Shown: positions 8,501-17,194, counted from the first letter of the stretch. The stretch: DNA of 64,000 nt from Saprospiraceae bacterium (GCA_029263015.1 JAJCYI010000242.1:1-64000); one strand, 5' to 3'. Numbers and translations are program-made. The notes: a model not told the origin generated them from the sequence alone.

Positions 8501-8586
8501 AGACCTGTCAGGTTGTTTTATTTCTATATGTTGGAAGGGAATTAATTCCTTTCCAACATATAGAAATAAAACAACCTGACAGGTCT
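8501..8586. repeat. AGACCTGTCAGG-family palindrome, copy 1
   Basis: An 86-bp near-perfect palindrome: both arms open with AGACCTGTCAGGTTGTTTTA and continue to a central AATTAATT, with one mismatch pair. It ends 18 bp before the DUF983 start codon, so it lies in that gene's 5' leader. Related copies are at 9199, 37059 and 48615. Confidence 0.85.
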
Positions 8587-8604
8587 GAAAATAAATTTCA
8601 AAAT

Positions 8605-8988
8605 ATGGGTTTATTAGGAAAAGGATCAAAAGCATACAGCATTTTTGGTATGAAATGCCCCCGCTGCCACGAAGGGGATTTGTTCGAGACAGGTTCGTTC
8701 TCTTTCCAAAAGTCATTTGATATGCCGGAAAAATGTCCGAATTGCGGGCAGGCATATTTTTTAGGACCTGGCTTTTATTATGGTGCCATGTTTATTTCTT
8801 ACATCACCACAGCCTTTTATGCACTAACGGTTTGTGGATTCCTGATTATCGTTGGAGGATTGCACTGGCAAACTGCTTTTTTCACCATGCTGGCAAGCAT
8901 GGCTCTTTTGTTTGTCTGGTTTTTCCGCTTGGCAAGAGCAATCTGGATAAATTTCAATGTGAAATATAGACCTGAAGGGAAAGGGTGA
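8605..8988 (+). CDS. DUF983 family zinc-ribbon membrane protein
   Basis: 127 residues from the ATG at 8605; the longer frame upstream is only the palindrome being read through. It opens with a cytoplasmic zinc-ribbon-like pair, C-P-R-C (Cys18, Cys21) and C-P-N-C (Cys44, Cys47). The G-P-G-F-Y-Y-G-A-M motif follows, then two transmembrane helices (about 57-80 and 85-107). This order is that of DUF983. Function is unknown; homologues occur in alphaproteobacteria and Bacteroidota, sometimes near cytochrome oxidase genes, but none are here. Confidence 0.85.
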   Translation: MGLLGKGSKAYSIFGMKCPRCHEGDLFETGSFSFQKSFDMPEKCPNCGQAYFLGPGFYYGAMFISYITTAFYALTVCGFLIIVGGLHWQTAFFTMLASMALLFVWFFRLARAIWINFNVKYRPEGKG

Positions 8989-8990
8989 GA

Positions 8991-9058
8991 GTTTTTGGTT
9001 TTTAGTTTTTAGTTTTTAGTTTTTGGTTTTTGGTTTTTGGTTTTTGGTTTTTGGTTTT
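8991..9058. repeat. heptamer tandem array (TTTTGGT / TTTTAGT)
   Basis: About nine to ten tandem 7-bp units, TTTTTGG or TTTTTAG, begin 2 bp after the DUF983 stop codon. The units differ mainly at one A/G position. Similar 7-bp arrays occur throughout the window. Confidence 0.85.
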
Positions 9059-9198
9059 AATGAAATAAATGATTGCTCTGTTTGTTACAAAATGGTCTTT
9101 TTTTACTAAACCAAAGCGGTAATTTTGACACTCAGTTTTAATTTTTTCATCTGCCGGAAGTGGCATTTTTTATTGATTGATATAGTTTACCAGACTAA

Positions 9199-9231
9199 AG
9201 ACCTGACAGGTTTTGGAAACCTGTCAGGTCT
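9199..9231. repeat. AGACCTGTCAGG-family palindrome, copy 2 (short)
   Basis: Arms AGACCTGACAGGTT / AACCTGTCAGGTCT with a 5-nt loop, 33 bp in all. It is a short version of the copies at 8501, 37059 and 48615, with the inner arm missing. It ends 50 bp before the dehalogenase start. Confidence 0.75.
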
Positions 9232-9281
9232 GCCCGGAAAGTCATCAGTCAAAAAAGTGCCATTACCCTCCTGCCATTTCT

Positions 9282-10169
9282 ATGAAAATAATCAACACAC
9301 CTGAAGAGCGGTTCAAAGACTTGCCCGGTTTCCCATTTTCTCCAAATTTCAATGAAGTAGAACCTGACCTCAAGATGCATTATGTGGATGAGGGGCCTCG
9401 CGACGGTGCAGTTGTTTTGCTATTGCACGGTCAACCGAGTTGGTCCTATTTGTACCGTAAAATGATCCCTGTTTTTGCGGCGGCTGGTTTTCGGACCATT
9501 GCTCCTGACTTGATTGGTTTCGGCAGGTCGAGTAAACCAACTGAGCAGACGGATTACAGTTATGCACTGCATATCAATTGGTTGTACATTTTTTTGCAAA
9601 ACCTTGGTTTACAGGACATTCACCTGTTTTGTCAAGACTGGGGCGGCCTGACTGGATTGCGTTTGGTCACTGCCGATCCTGGCCGCTTCAAGACCGTTAC
9701 TGCCGCCAATACTGCTTTACCCACAGGCGATCAAACGATGCCAGAAGCCTTTACCCAGTGGCAAGAGTTTGTCAAGTCTGTTCCATTTTTACAAGTTGGA
9801 AAAATCATTCAGGCAGCAACAGAATCCGAACTTTCAGCAGCAGAAATGGCCGCCTACGATGCACCATTTCCAGATGCCGCTTACCAAGCTGGAGCCAAAA
9901 TATTCCCGTCCCTCGTACCAACCAGTCCCGACGATCCTGAGTCGCAAAACAACCGCAATGCCTGGCAAGCCCTCATGCAATTTGATAAGCCATTCCTGAC
10001 CCTGTTCAGCGATAAAGATCCGATCATGCTCGGCGCTGAAAAGATTTTCCAAAAACTCGTTCCCGGCGCCAAACACGATTCCCATACCATCATCAAAGAC
10101 GGTGGTCATTTCCTGCAAGAAGACAAAGGAGAGGAGGTTGCAAGGAAGATGATCGATTTTATAAATTGA
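9282..10169 (+). CDS. haloalkane dehalogenase-like hydrolase
   Basis: 295 residues from the ATG at 9282; an upstream in-frame extension merely translates the copy-2 palindrome. The alpha/beta fold has H-G-Q-P-S-W (49-54) and the nucleophile elbow F-C-Q-D-W-G-G (Asp119). A likely acid is in L-F-S-D-K-D-P-I near 248 and the base in K-D-G-G-H-F-L-Q-E near 277. The Q-D-W-G-G elbow with Trp after Asp is the haloalkane dehalogenase signature (halide-stabilising Trp). Activity on halogenated substrates is not certain from sequence. Its 3' end abuts a palindrome shared with the convergent gene. Confidence 0.82.
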   Translation: MKIINTPEERFKDLPGFPFSPNFNEVEPDLKMHYVDEGPRDGAVVLLLHGQPSWSYLYRKMIPVFAAAGFRTIAPDLIGFGRSSKPTEQTDYSYALHINWLYIFLQNLGLQDIHLFCQDWGGLTGLRLVTADPGRFKTVTAANTALPTGDQTMPEAFTQWQEFVKSVPFLQVGKIIQAATESELSAAEMAAYDAPFPDAAYQAGAKIFPSLVPTSPDDPESQNNRNAWQALMQFDKPFLTLFSDKDPIMLGAEKIFQKLVPGAKHDSHTIIKDGGHFLQEDKGEEVARKMIDFIN

Positions 10170-10170
10170 G

Positions 10171-10249
10171 AATGGAGAATTTCTTCCAACTTCCAACTTC
10201 CAACAGGGTGGAAATTAAATTCCCACCCTGTTGGAAGAAATTCTCCATT
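10171..10249. repeat. convergent-gap palindrome with heptamer slippage
   Basis: The palindrome fills the gap between two convergent stop codons almost exactly. The right arm reads ...CCCACCCTGTTGGAAGAA ATTCTCCATT. The left arm is its complement, except that the heptamer TTCCAAC is present three times instead of once. The centre GGAAATTAAATTCCC resembles the palindrome at 58969. By position it could act as a bidirectional terminator. Confidence 0.7.
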
Positions 10250-10250
10250 T

Positions 10251-11285
10251 TTAATTTTTTATTCTCAAGACAATCTTCCCAAATTGCGGACTGTTCGCCA
10301 TCATATCAATCGCTTCATTTCCATTTTTTAGTTCAAAAACCGAATCGACCACAGGCACAATTTTATGCTCGCTAACAAAATCCAACATTTTCCCAAATTC
10401 CAGATCGGAGCCCATGGTACTGCCGTGGATGGAGATTTGTTTATAAAAAATATTGGGGACAGCGACTTTTTCAAGGCTGCCAGTTGTGCCGCCGTATATG
10501 CCAACCTGCGCCCCTTTCCGGCACATCCGCAGCAGCATATTAAAACCCAACCCTCCTGCACTATCAATCACCACATTGAAGCCGCCCACTGATTTTCCGA
10601 GCGCCTTCATGGCATCGGCATCTTTGTAATTGGCCCCTCCTTTTGCCCCCAGGCCAACTGCCTTTTCGATTTTCTCTTCCGAGCCAGATGTCACATAAAC
10701 ATTGGCTCCAACGGCAATCGCCAACTGGCAGGCCATCAGCGCCGTGCCACCTCCGACACCTGAGATCAAGACATTATCACCTGCCTTTGCGCCGCAGCGA
10801 GTGAACAGCGCCCGATAAGCCGTGAGTCCAGAAAGCGGCAATGCAGCTGCTTGCTCGGCATTCAGGTGAGGTGGTTTTTTGAAGATGCTTTTTCTGCGGA
10901 CGGCGATTTTTTCTGCAAATGTGCCATCCTCGTCCATGCCGAGTATTTTGAAATTGTCAGTGGGAAATCTTTGATCCTCGCCCCAATAAAGGCTCGGAAG
11001 AATCACAACTTCTTCTCCTTCGTAAACGCCACATCCATCGGAGCCAAGAATGGATGGCGTTCTGATATTGGCATACATGCCTTGCGTGATCCACCAGTCA
11101 CGGCGGTTGAGGGCAGCGGCTTTTAATTCGACGATTGCGTAATCGTCGGGGGATGCTGTTGTTAACTTAGGAGGTAACTTCAAGTTACCTCCTAAGTTTG
11201 CTAAATAACCGCCCTGGGTTTCAGGATCAGGATACTCTTTAAATTCGAGCGGCTGTTTTACATCGGTGAATACGAGTGCTTGCAT
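10251..11285 (-). CDS. zinc-type alcohol dehydrogenase-like / quinone oxidoreductase (MDR)
   Basis: 344 residues of the medium-chain dehydrogenase/reductase superfamily. It has the N-terminal GroES-like part (ALNRRDWWITQGMY, S-D-G-C-G-V-Y) and the nucleotide-binding segment ISGVGGGTALMACQLA. It lacks the full zinc-ligand set of classic alcohol dehydrogenases, so an NADPH-dependent enone or quinone reductase is likely. Residues 30-41 are encoded by a perfect 35-bp palindrome (11164-11198), and about 20 residues around it look inserted between the first strand and the D-D-Y-A-I-V-E-L strand. The gene ends 1 bp from a palindrome and starts 21 bp from another. Confidence 0.82.
   Translation of the reverse strand: MQALVFTDVKQPLEFKEYPDPETQGGYLANLGGNLKLPPKLTTASPDDYAIVELKAAALNRRDWWITQGMYANIRTPSILGSDGCGVYEGEEVVILPSLYWGEDQRFPTDNFKILGMDEDGTFAEKIAVRRKSIFKKPPHLNAEQAAALPLSGLTAYRALFTRCGAKAGDNVLISGVGGGTALMACQLAIAVGANVYVTSGSEEKIEKAVGLGAKGGANYKDADAMKALGKSVGGFNVVIDSAGGLGFNMLLRMCRKGAQVGIYGGTTGSLEKVAVPNIFYKQISIHGSTMGSDLEFGKMLDFVSEHKIVPVVDSVFELKNGNEAIDMMANSPQFGKIVLRIKN
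11164..11198. repeat. intragenic perfect palindrome, translated in frame
   Basis: Arms AACTTAGGAGGTAACTT and AAGTTACCTCCTAAGTT flank one central base. It lies wholly inside the MDR gene and encodes N-L-G-G-N-L-K-L-P-P-K-L (residues 30-41) without breaking the frame. Confidence 0.85.
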
Positions 11286-11306
11286 GGTTTAATTATTATT
11301 CGGAAT

Positions 11307-11349
11307 GGCAGGGAAGCGACGCTTTTTAAAAAAGCGTCGCTTCCCTGCC
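11307..11349. repeat. GCGACGC-family palindrome, copy 1
   Basis: A 43-bp palindrome with 21-bp perfect arms; the core is AAGCGACGCTTTTT and its complement. It sits between the molybdopterin oxidoreductase stop and the MDR start, 21 bp upstream of the latter. The same core recurs at 55412 and 60699. Confidence 0.8.
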
Positions 11350-11371
11350 TCTGGTACTGATTATCAAATTC

Positions 11372-13468
11372 TTACAAACACCTCACGACCACCCCTACCC
11401 CATTCAATGCCGCATTCCCCGTCAGTTCATCTATCCGCAATTCATCTGTTAGGTCATTGATGCTGACGCCTGGGTGGGCAGCGGCAACGGTCATTCCTGT
11501 ATTTTTCCCCGAACCAAAACCCTGTGGCAAACTGACCACGCCTTGCATAATCTTATCAGTCGATTCAATCTCGACCTGCACCTCGCCGACCCTTGATTTG
11601 ACAACAACCAACTCGCCATTTTCAATACCTAAATTACCTGCATCCATTGGGTGCATCATCAAGGTACATTGATTGCGGCCTTTTGAGAGCCGATGGGAAT
11701 TATGTGTCCAAGTGTTGTGGTGGCGCAATACTCTCCTGCCAATTAATTGGAAAGGAAATGCTTTTTCATTTGAATTTTCATTGAAAAACGTTTTTTTCAA
11801 TCGCTGCAAGTCATTCAAAAAAACAGCATCCGCCAAATGGATTTTATCATCGTTGGTCTGCAATCGTTTTGCCAGGCAAGGAGTCAGCGCGCCAAGGTCA
11901 ATACCATGCGGGTGTTCTTGTAATTTTTTTAAACTAAAACCAGATTTGCCATGAGGCCCAAAACGCAGCGCAAAATCGAGGACGGTTTCGGGCGTACTGC
12001 CATCGTGGGGTTTTCCACTAATCCGTTCGGTAAGCGCCGCCAAAATTTCCCAGTCGTGCTTTACACCTTCCTCCTTTTCAAAAAGCGGAGGTGAATATTT
12101 TGCTGTATTTCGGATCGACAAATTGCTGAAAGCCACATCATACTGTGGAATTTCCAGACCTGTTGCCGCAGGCAAAATGACATCGGCGTGGCGGGTCGTT
12201 TCATTTATATAAATATCGAGGCTGACCATGAAATCGAGTCGCTCAAAACTGCGTTCCAACCTCCTCCCGTTGGGTGTTGAAAGCACTGGATTGCCAGCTA
12301 CGGTTATCAGCGCTTTTATTTGTCCATCCCCTGTTGTTTCGATTTCGTCAACCAACGTTGCCACTGGGAACTCCCCATAATACCCTGGCAATTTCCGCAC
12401 CCGGGAGCGAGGAATTTCTTTTTCTGGCTTGCCTTTTTTAGAACTGATCTGCACCGCATCGAATGCTGGGAGAGTGAACATGGCCCCGCCCGCCCTGTCA
12501 AAATTGCCATTGAGGATATTGAAAACATTGGTTAACCAAAGACACAGGCCACCGAACGATTGGGTGGACGCACCCATCCGGCTATAACAGACCGCCCTTT
12601 CGGCTGAAGCCATTTCATCGGCAAGTACGCGGATTTTTCCGGAAGGAATGCCTGTTTTGTCTGCCACTTTTTCTGGCGTATAGAATTGGATATTCTCCTT
12701 TAATTCTTCCAATCCAACAACCAGTCCTGACAGGTGGCGAAGGTGAACCCAATTCTTTTCAAACAAGACATTTATCAATGCCAATAAGAGCAGGGCATCG
12801 GTTTCCGGTTTGATGAAAAAATGCTCATCCGCTTTTTCCGCAGTCTCCGTCCGGCGGGGATCAACTACCACAACTTTGCCTCCCCGCTCCTGAATGGCCC
12901 GCATCCGTTTGGCGAAGTCGGGGGAGGTCATCATACTTCCATTCGAGACCAAAGGATTGCCGCCGATAATCAACAAAAAGTCTGTCCGGTCAATATCAGG
13001 CACAGGTAAAAGGAGTGAATGGCCAAACATATATTTTGAAGCTACATGGTGTGGCAACTGATCTACCGATGAGGCGCTGTACCGGTTTTTCGTTTTTAAA
13101 CTCCTGACAAAATTTGGCAGAAACAATTGGTTGCCAAGGTTGTGTACATTAGGATTTCCAAGATAGGTGGCCACGGCATTGTTGCCATGTTTTGTCTGAA
13201 CTGCTTTTATTTTTTCTTCAACCAAGTCCAAAGCTTCCTCCCAACTGATTTCTACAAATCCATTTTTCGTTTTTTTCACTGGGTGGCGCAATCGATCTTT
13301 GTCGTAATAAAAGTCCTGCAAGGCTACGGCCTTCGGGCAAATATGCCCCCGTGAAAAAGGGTCTTTTTTATCACCTTTTATAGATAGGATATTATTCCCC
13401 TCGTATTTTATTTCCAAGCCACACATGGCCTCGCAGATGTTGCAGTTGCGGTAATGAGTATTTGTCAT
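11372..13468 (-). CDS. molybdopterin-dependent oxidoreductase
   Basis: 698 residues from the ATG at 13468; a longer frame runs into GGAAATT repeats. The N-terminal [4Fe-4S] site is C9-x2-C12-x3-C16 and C44 (G-H-I-C-P-K). The two MGD-binding regions follow (N-P-L-V-S-N-G-S, V-V-D-P-R-R-T-E-T-A), and the C-terminal beta-barrel holds M-M-H-P-M-D-A. No twin-arginine signal precedes the cluster, so it is probably cytoplasmic. It belongs to the DMSO-reductase superfamily (formate dehydrogenase / BisC / thiosulfate reductase types). No small or membrane subunits are adjacent, so electron acceptor and substrate are open. Confidence 0.85.
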   Translation of the reverse strand: MTNTHYRNCNICEAMCGLEIKYEGNNILSIKGDKKDPFSRGHICPKAVALQDFYYDKDRLRHPVKKTKNGFVEISWEEALDLVEEKIKAVQTKHGNNAVATYLGNPNVHNLGNQLFLPNFVRSLKTKNRYSASSVDQLPHHVASKYMFGHSLLLPVPDIDRTDFLLIIGGNPLVSNGSMMTSPDFAKRMRAIQERGGKVVVVDPRRTETAEKADEHFFIKPETDALLLLALINVLFEKNWVHLRHLSGLVVGLEELKENIQFYTPEKVADKTGIPSGKIRVLADEMASAERAVCYSRMGASTQSFGGLCLWLTNVFNILNGNFDRAGGAMFTLPAFDAVQISSKKGKPEKEIPRSRVRKLPGYYGEFPVATLVDEIETTGDGQIKALITVAGNPVLSTPNGRRLERSFERLDFMVSLDIYINETTRHADVILPAATGLEIPQYDVAFSNLSIRNTAKYSPPLFEKEEGVKHDWEILAALTERISGKPHDGSTPETVLDFALRFGPHGKSGFSLKKLQEHPHGIDLGALTPCLAKRLQTNDDKIHLADAVFLNDLQRLKKTFFNENSNEKAFPFQLIGRRVLRHHNTWTHNSHRLSKGRNQCTLMMHPMDAGNLGIENGELVVVKSRVGEVQVEIESTDKIMQGVVSLPQGFGSGKNTGMTVAAAHPGVSINDLTDELRIDELTGNAALNGVGVVVRCL

Positions 13469-13507
13469 TGGAATTGGAAATTGGAAATTGGAATTAAGGT
13501 GCAATTC

Positions 13508-14275
13508 TCAATTCTTTTTGTTCATTAATGCCAAAATCACTTTCATCAAAGTCTCCCGTGAAGTCGGCAACCAAAAATGTTCCTTTGGATTAGTGGCATC
13601 CCAGTTCATTTGTTCGGACATGGTTTTGATGAGGGGCATTTTCAGGTTTCGTTTTACCCCAGCCAGGGTGGTAGCGTCAGCCTGTAATAACTGTTGCATT
13701 TTATTTTCTGCCCAATGCAAAACTTCTTCCATTGGCACGACGGCATCGACCAATCCCTGTTCTTTTGCTTCTTGGGGATTCAACAACCTGCCCTCCAAAA
13801 AATTGTGGTACGCATTGCGTTTTCCTATCCAAAAGGAATACAATTCAAACACGTGAGGCGGCACCATAATGCCCACTGGAACTTCGTTTAGACCAATGCC
13901 AAAAGTCCCGTCTGCCATTACACGGTAGTCGCAGGCAATGGCCATGATGCATCCACCAGCAGGGGAATGCCCCGTCACAGCGGCGATCAATATCTTTGGG
14001 AAAGACACCAGCTTGAACATCATTTCCTGGAATAAATCGAAAAATTTATTCGCTCCTTCCTTGTCTAAACTTAGCAGTTCTTTCACATCCAGGCCCACAC
14101 TGAAAATTGGTGGCTTCCCCACGATTATCGCACCCCGAACGGCCTCATTCTCAGCCAATTCACCACATGCCTGAATTACTTCTTCCATCATCTGCATATT
14201 GATGGGATTGCCTTTTCCACGGTCAAGTTGGAGGATGGCGTAATTGTCTTTACCTATTATTTTTATTATATCCAT
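13508..14275 (-). CDS. enoyl-CoA hydratase/isomerase family protein
   Basis: 255 residues of the crotonase fold. The CoA-binding V-G-L-D-V-K-E-L region and the oxyanion-hole segment SPAGGCIMAIACDYRVM are clear, followed by G-L-N-E-V-P-V-G-I. The second catalytic Glu of classical hydratases (E in N-E-V-P) is present. The C-terminus is short and helical, resembling 3,2-enoyl-CoA isomerases. It starts the acyl-CoA block that extends to the TetR gene, all on the minus strand, and probably handles double-bond hydration or shift. Confidence 0.85.
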   Translation of the reverse strand: MDIIKIIGKDNYAILQLDRGKGNPINMQMMEEVIQACGELAENEAVRGAIIVGKPPIFSVGLDVKELLSLDKEGANKFFDLFQEMMFKLVSFPKILIAAVTGHSPAGGCIMAIACDYRVMADGTFGIGLNEVPVGIMVPPHVFELYSFWIGKRNAYHNFLEGRLLNPQEAKEQGLVDAVVPMEEVLHWAENKMQQLLQADATTLAGVKRNLKMPLIKTMSEQMNWDATNPKEHFWLPTSRETLMKVILALMNKKN

Positions 14276-14339
14276 TTATAAATTAGAATGAAAATGAAAA
14301 ATGCCTGCTGAGTTTTAATTTCGATTTTAATTTTAATTT

Positions 14340-16121
14340 TTATTGAAAAGAGTCAAGCCCAGAAACAATCCACCCCCTGCTCTCCGCTGGTTCAATCACA
14401 TTATCAATTTCAAGAAAAGAAGCCATATTAATTGCTCCTCCCCGTCGATATGATTCGGCCAATAATTTATTATATAATTTTTTCCGTTCGGCGGGGTTTT
14501 CAATTGCTTCCAATTCTTTTCTATATCCCAATTTAACAGCCCCTTCCAAACCCATTGCACCAAATTCTCCCGTCGGCCATGAAACAATAAATTCCGTGGC
14601 ATGAAAACTCCCACCCGTCATGGCCATTGCTCCCAATCCATATCCTCGCCGTAGCACGATTGCCCAAATTGGCACTTTTAATTTTGCACCCACAGTAAAT
14701 AATTTTGCAGCATGTTTTACCGTACCTGTTTTTTCCGCTTCCGGCCCAACCATAATGCCAGGCGTATCCACCAATGATAGAATAGGAATAGTAAAATCGC
14801 TGCACAGTTGCATAAATTGAGCAGCTTTATCTGCACTATCGGAAGTTATTGCACCACCCATTTCTGCGGCATCATTGGCAATTAAACCAAGCGGCTTTCC
14901 TTCTATTCTTATGAATGCTGTGACGATACTTTTTCCAAATTCTTTTTTTAATTCCAAAACAGAATTTCTATCAGCAAGTGTTGATATTATTTTACGAACA
15001 TCAAAAACCCGTTTCCTATTTTCAGGCACTATATTATTTAATTCATTTTGGTCGGCACCTTCCCATTTTTTTATTTTTCCCTGAAAATAACTTAAATATT
15101 GTTTGGCAATTATAATTGCTTCGTTTTCATTTTTCACCAAAATATCAATCACGCCATTTTTCACTTGAATCGCTGCTGGGCCAATTTCCTTGGGATGATA
15201 TTTTCCAAGTCCACCGCCTTCGACCATTGCAGGACCGCCCATTCCGATAGACGTATTTTCCGTCGCAATGATAACATCAGAAGTGCCCGCCAATGCTGCA
15301 TTTCCAGCGAAACAATAACCTGAAACGATGCAGATGCGTGGCACGACAGCAGCCAATTTTGCATAATTAAAAAAGGTATTGACGTGCAGCCCAGCCACCA
15401 CTTGCATATCGACATCACCCGGCCTGCCACCTCCGCCTTCTGCAAACAAAATAATCGGCAATTTATTTTTTTCGGCAATATGCAGCATACGATCCATTTT
15501 CGCATGGTTGAACAAACCCTGGGTGCCAGCCAGCACGGTAAAATCATATACCATGACACAGCACTGCTGGGGCAGCTCGCCAAATAATTTTTTATTTATA
15601 GAGGCTATTCCTGTAATAAGTCCGTCGGCAGGTGTGTTTTTTATCAAGTCCATTTCTGAGCGCCGGCTTCTTTGCGCGGCTATGGCAAACCCACCATATT
15701 CTTTAAAAGAATTTTTATCACACAATAAATCAACATTCTCACGGGCAGAATTCTGATTTCTGTTTTTTCGTTTTAAAATAGCATCAGGTCGGGCATCATC
15801 TAATAAATATTGTTTTCGTTTTACTAATTTTAATAAATCATTTCTTTTGTTGTTATGATCAGTTTTTTCATATTTTATTGTTGGTCTTCCATTATTAATT
15901 ATTTTAGAACAAACCAACAAGACCTGTCCTTTTGAAACCACCTCTCCAACTTTAACAATAATATCCTCCACCAATCCATTTTCTTTCGCCGAAATAATAT
16001 TTTCCATTTTCATTGCCTCCACAATTACCAACGGTTCATCCGCAACAATGGCACCACCTACCTTTGCAATAATTTTTATAACCACGCCAGGCATGGGAGA
16101 TATTATTTCCTTTAAAGCCAT
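14340..16121 (-). CDS. biotinyl-domain / acyl-CoA carboxyltransferase fusion
   Basis: 593 residues. Residues 1-73 are a complete biotinyl (BCCP) domain with the biotin-attachment motif E-A-M-K-M (Lys38). After a Lys/Asn-rich linker, residues about 85-590 are a carboxyltransferase of the propionyl-/methylcrotonyl-CoA carboxylase beta type: F-A-E-G-G-G-G-R-P-G-D, G-Y-C-F-A-G-N-A-A, and LVDTPGIMVGPEAEKTG. The carrier domain is usually on the biotin carboxylase subunit or separate; here it leads the carboxyltransferase. No biotin carboxylase gene is in the window. The acyl-CoA substrate is unknown. A/T-rich codons (ATA, TTA, AAA) are frequent. Confidence 0.88.
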   Translation of the reverse strand: MALKEIISPMPGVVIKIIAKVGGAIVADEPLVIVEAMKMENIISAKENGLVEDIIVKVGEVVSKGQVLLVCSKIINNGRPTIKYEKTDHNNKRNDLLKLVKRKQYLLDDARPDAILKRKNRNQNSARENVDLLCDKNSFKEYGGFAIAAQRSRRSEMDLIKNTPADGLITGIASINKKLFGELPQQCCVMVYDFTVLAGTQGLFNHAKMDRMLHIAEKNKLPIILFAEGGGGRPGDVDMQVVAGLHVNTFFNYAKLAAVVPRICIVSGYCFAGNAALAGTSDVIIATENTSIGMGGPAMVEGGGLGKYHPKEIGPAAIQVKNGVIDILVKNENEAIIIAKQYLSYFQGKIKKWEGADQNELNNIVPENRKRVFDVRKIISTLADRNSVLELKKEFGKSIVTAFIRIEGKPLGLIANDAAEMGGAITSDSADKAAQFMQLCSDFTIPILSLVDTPGIMVGPEAEKTGTVKHAAKLFTVGAKLKVPIWAIVLRRGYGLGAMAMTGGSFHATEFIVSWPTGEFGAMGLEGAVKLGYRKELEAIENPAERKKLYNKLLAESYRRGGAINMASFLEIDNVIEPAESRGWIVSGLDSFQ

Positions 16122-16131
16122 ATTATTAAGT

Positions 16132-16192
16132 TAGCAGTTGGCAGTTGGCAGTATGCGGGCGGCCAACTGCATACTGCTTTCTGTTCACTGCT
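16132..16192. repeat. heptamer/palindrome spacer
   Basis: GCAGTTGGCAGTTGGCAGTA is a 7-bp repeat (GGCAGTT). It is followed by GCCAACTGCATACTGC, which is complementary to it. It fills the gap between two same-strand genes. Confidence 0.5.
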
Positions 16193-17189
16193 CACTGCCT
16201 ATTTTCAAAATCAATTTGCCCATTTTTTGACCAGAAAAAAGACGGAGAAAAGTATCATAGAAATTTTCGATGCCTTCGTAAACATCCTCCCGTGATTTTA
16301 ATTTCCCCTGTGCCATCCACATCCCCATTTCCATACCTGCCTTACCATAGTCTTTGGCATAATCCATCACGACCATGCCTTGCATAGTTGCCCTGTTAAC
16401 CAATAAGGACAAATAATTGGAGGGCCCTTTTACCGCCTTTTTATTATTATATTGAGAAATAGCACCACATATAACCACCCTTGCGTGCATCCTTAATGCG
16501 GCCAGTGCATGATCCAAAATATCGCCACCCACGTTATCAAAATAAACATCGATTCCTTTTGGGCAAAGTTCTTTAATCCGATCGCGGATACTTTCATTTT
16601 TATAATCAATTGCCCCATCAAAACCCAATTCATCAATGAGGTATTTGCATTTTTCAGGGCCTCCAGCAATGCCGATCACAGTGCAACCTTTTATTTTTGC
16701 GATTTGTCCAACCACACTACCGACCGCACCAGCTGCACCAGAGACCAAAACGATATCGCCCTTTTTTATTTTACCCACTTCCAATATACCAAAATAGGCC
16801 GTCATACCAGGCATACCCAATGTGCCCGTATATACAGTCAGCGACACCAAGCTCGGATCAACTTTATAAAATGAAGCCCCGTCCGAAACGGAATATTGCT
16901 GAACGCCACCCCAACCATAAACATAATCGCCTTCTTTAAATTTAGGATTATTGGATTTAATTACTTTACCCGCAGAGCCAGATCGCATGACCTCCCCAAT
17001 TCCCACAGGTGGAATATATGATTTCGCATCATTCAGCCAACCGCGCATGGCCGGGTCGAGGGAAATATAATATTGTTCCACTAATATCTCACCCTCTCCA
17101 GGATCAGAAATAGGCGTTTCAATTAATTCCCAAGTTGATTTATCAGGCACACCGACTGGGCGTTCTTTTAAAATGATTTGTTGGTTCAT
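16185..17189 (-). CDS. NADP-dependent oxidoreductase, CurA / LTB4 dehydrogenase type
   Basis: 334 residues of the zinc-less MDR family that reduces activated alkenes (curcumin reductase CurA, leukotriene-B4 12-hydroxydehydrogenase). Seen here: Y-I-S-L-D-P-A-M-R-G-W-L, the V-Y-G-W-G-G-V-Q-Q-Y segment, the nucleotide-binding V-S-G-A-A-G-A-V-G-S-V-V-G-Q-I-A, and F-D-N-V-G-G-D-I-L-D. Length is typical. It lies within the acyl-CoA block and may reduce enones or 2-enoyl compounds, but that is inferred from context. Confidence 0.88.
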   Translation of the reverse strand: MNQQIILKERPVGVPDKSTWELIETPISDPGEGEILVEQYYISLDPAMRGWLNDAKSYIPPVGIGEVMRSGSAGKVIKSNNPKFKEGDYVYGWGGVQQYSVSDGASFYKVDPSLVSLTVYTGTLGMPGMTAYFGILEVGKIKKGDIVLVSGAAGAVGSVVGQIAKIKGCTVIGIAGGPEKCKYLIDELGFDGAIDYKNESIRDRIKELCPKGIDVYFDNVGGDILDHALAALRMHARVVICGAISQYNNKKAVKGPSNYLSLLVNRATMQGMVVMDYAKDYGKAGMEMGMWMAQGKLKSREDVYEGIENFYDTFLRLFSGQKMGKLILKIGSEQ

Positions 17190-17194
17190 ATGTA

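Noticed and set aside
8488-8604. N-terminal extension of the DUF983 gene
   Set aside because: The extra 39 residues only translate the AGACCTGTCAGG palindrome. The same artefact extends the dehalogenase, GNAT, RAYT and esterase frames, and I placed their starts at the ATG after each repeat.
8991-9058. Tandem array considered as a CRISPR or origin repeat
   Set aside because: The unit is 7 bp without spacers, and the same type recurs in many gaps. No dnaA or DnaA-box cluster is seen.
9282-10169. Proposed operon of the dehalogenase with the DUF983 gene
   Set aside because: The 290-bp gap has a heptamer array and a palindrome, so co-transcription is not supported.
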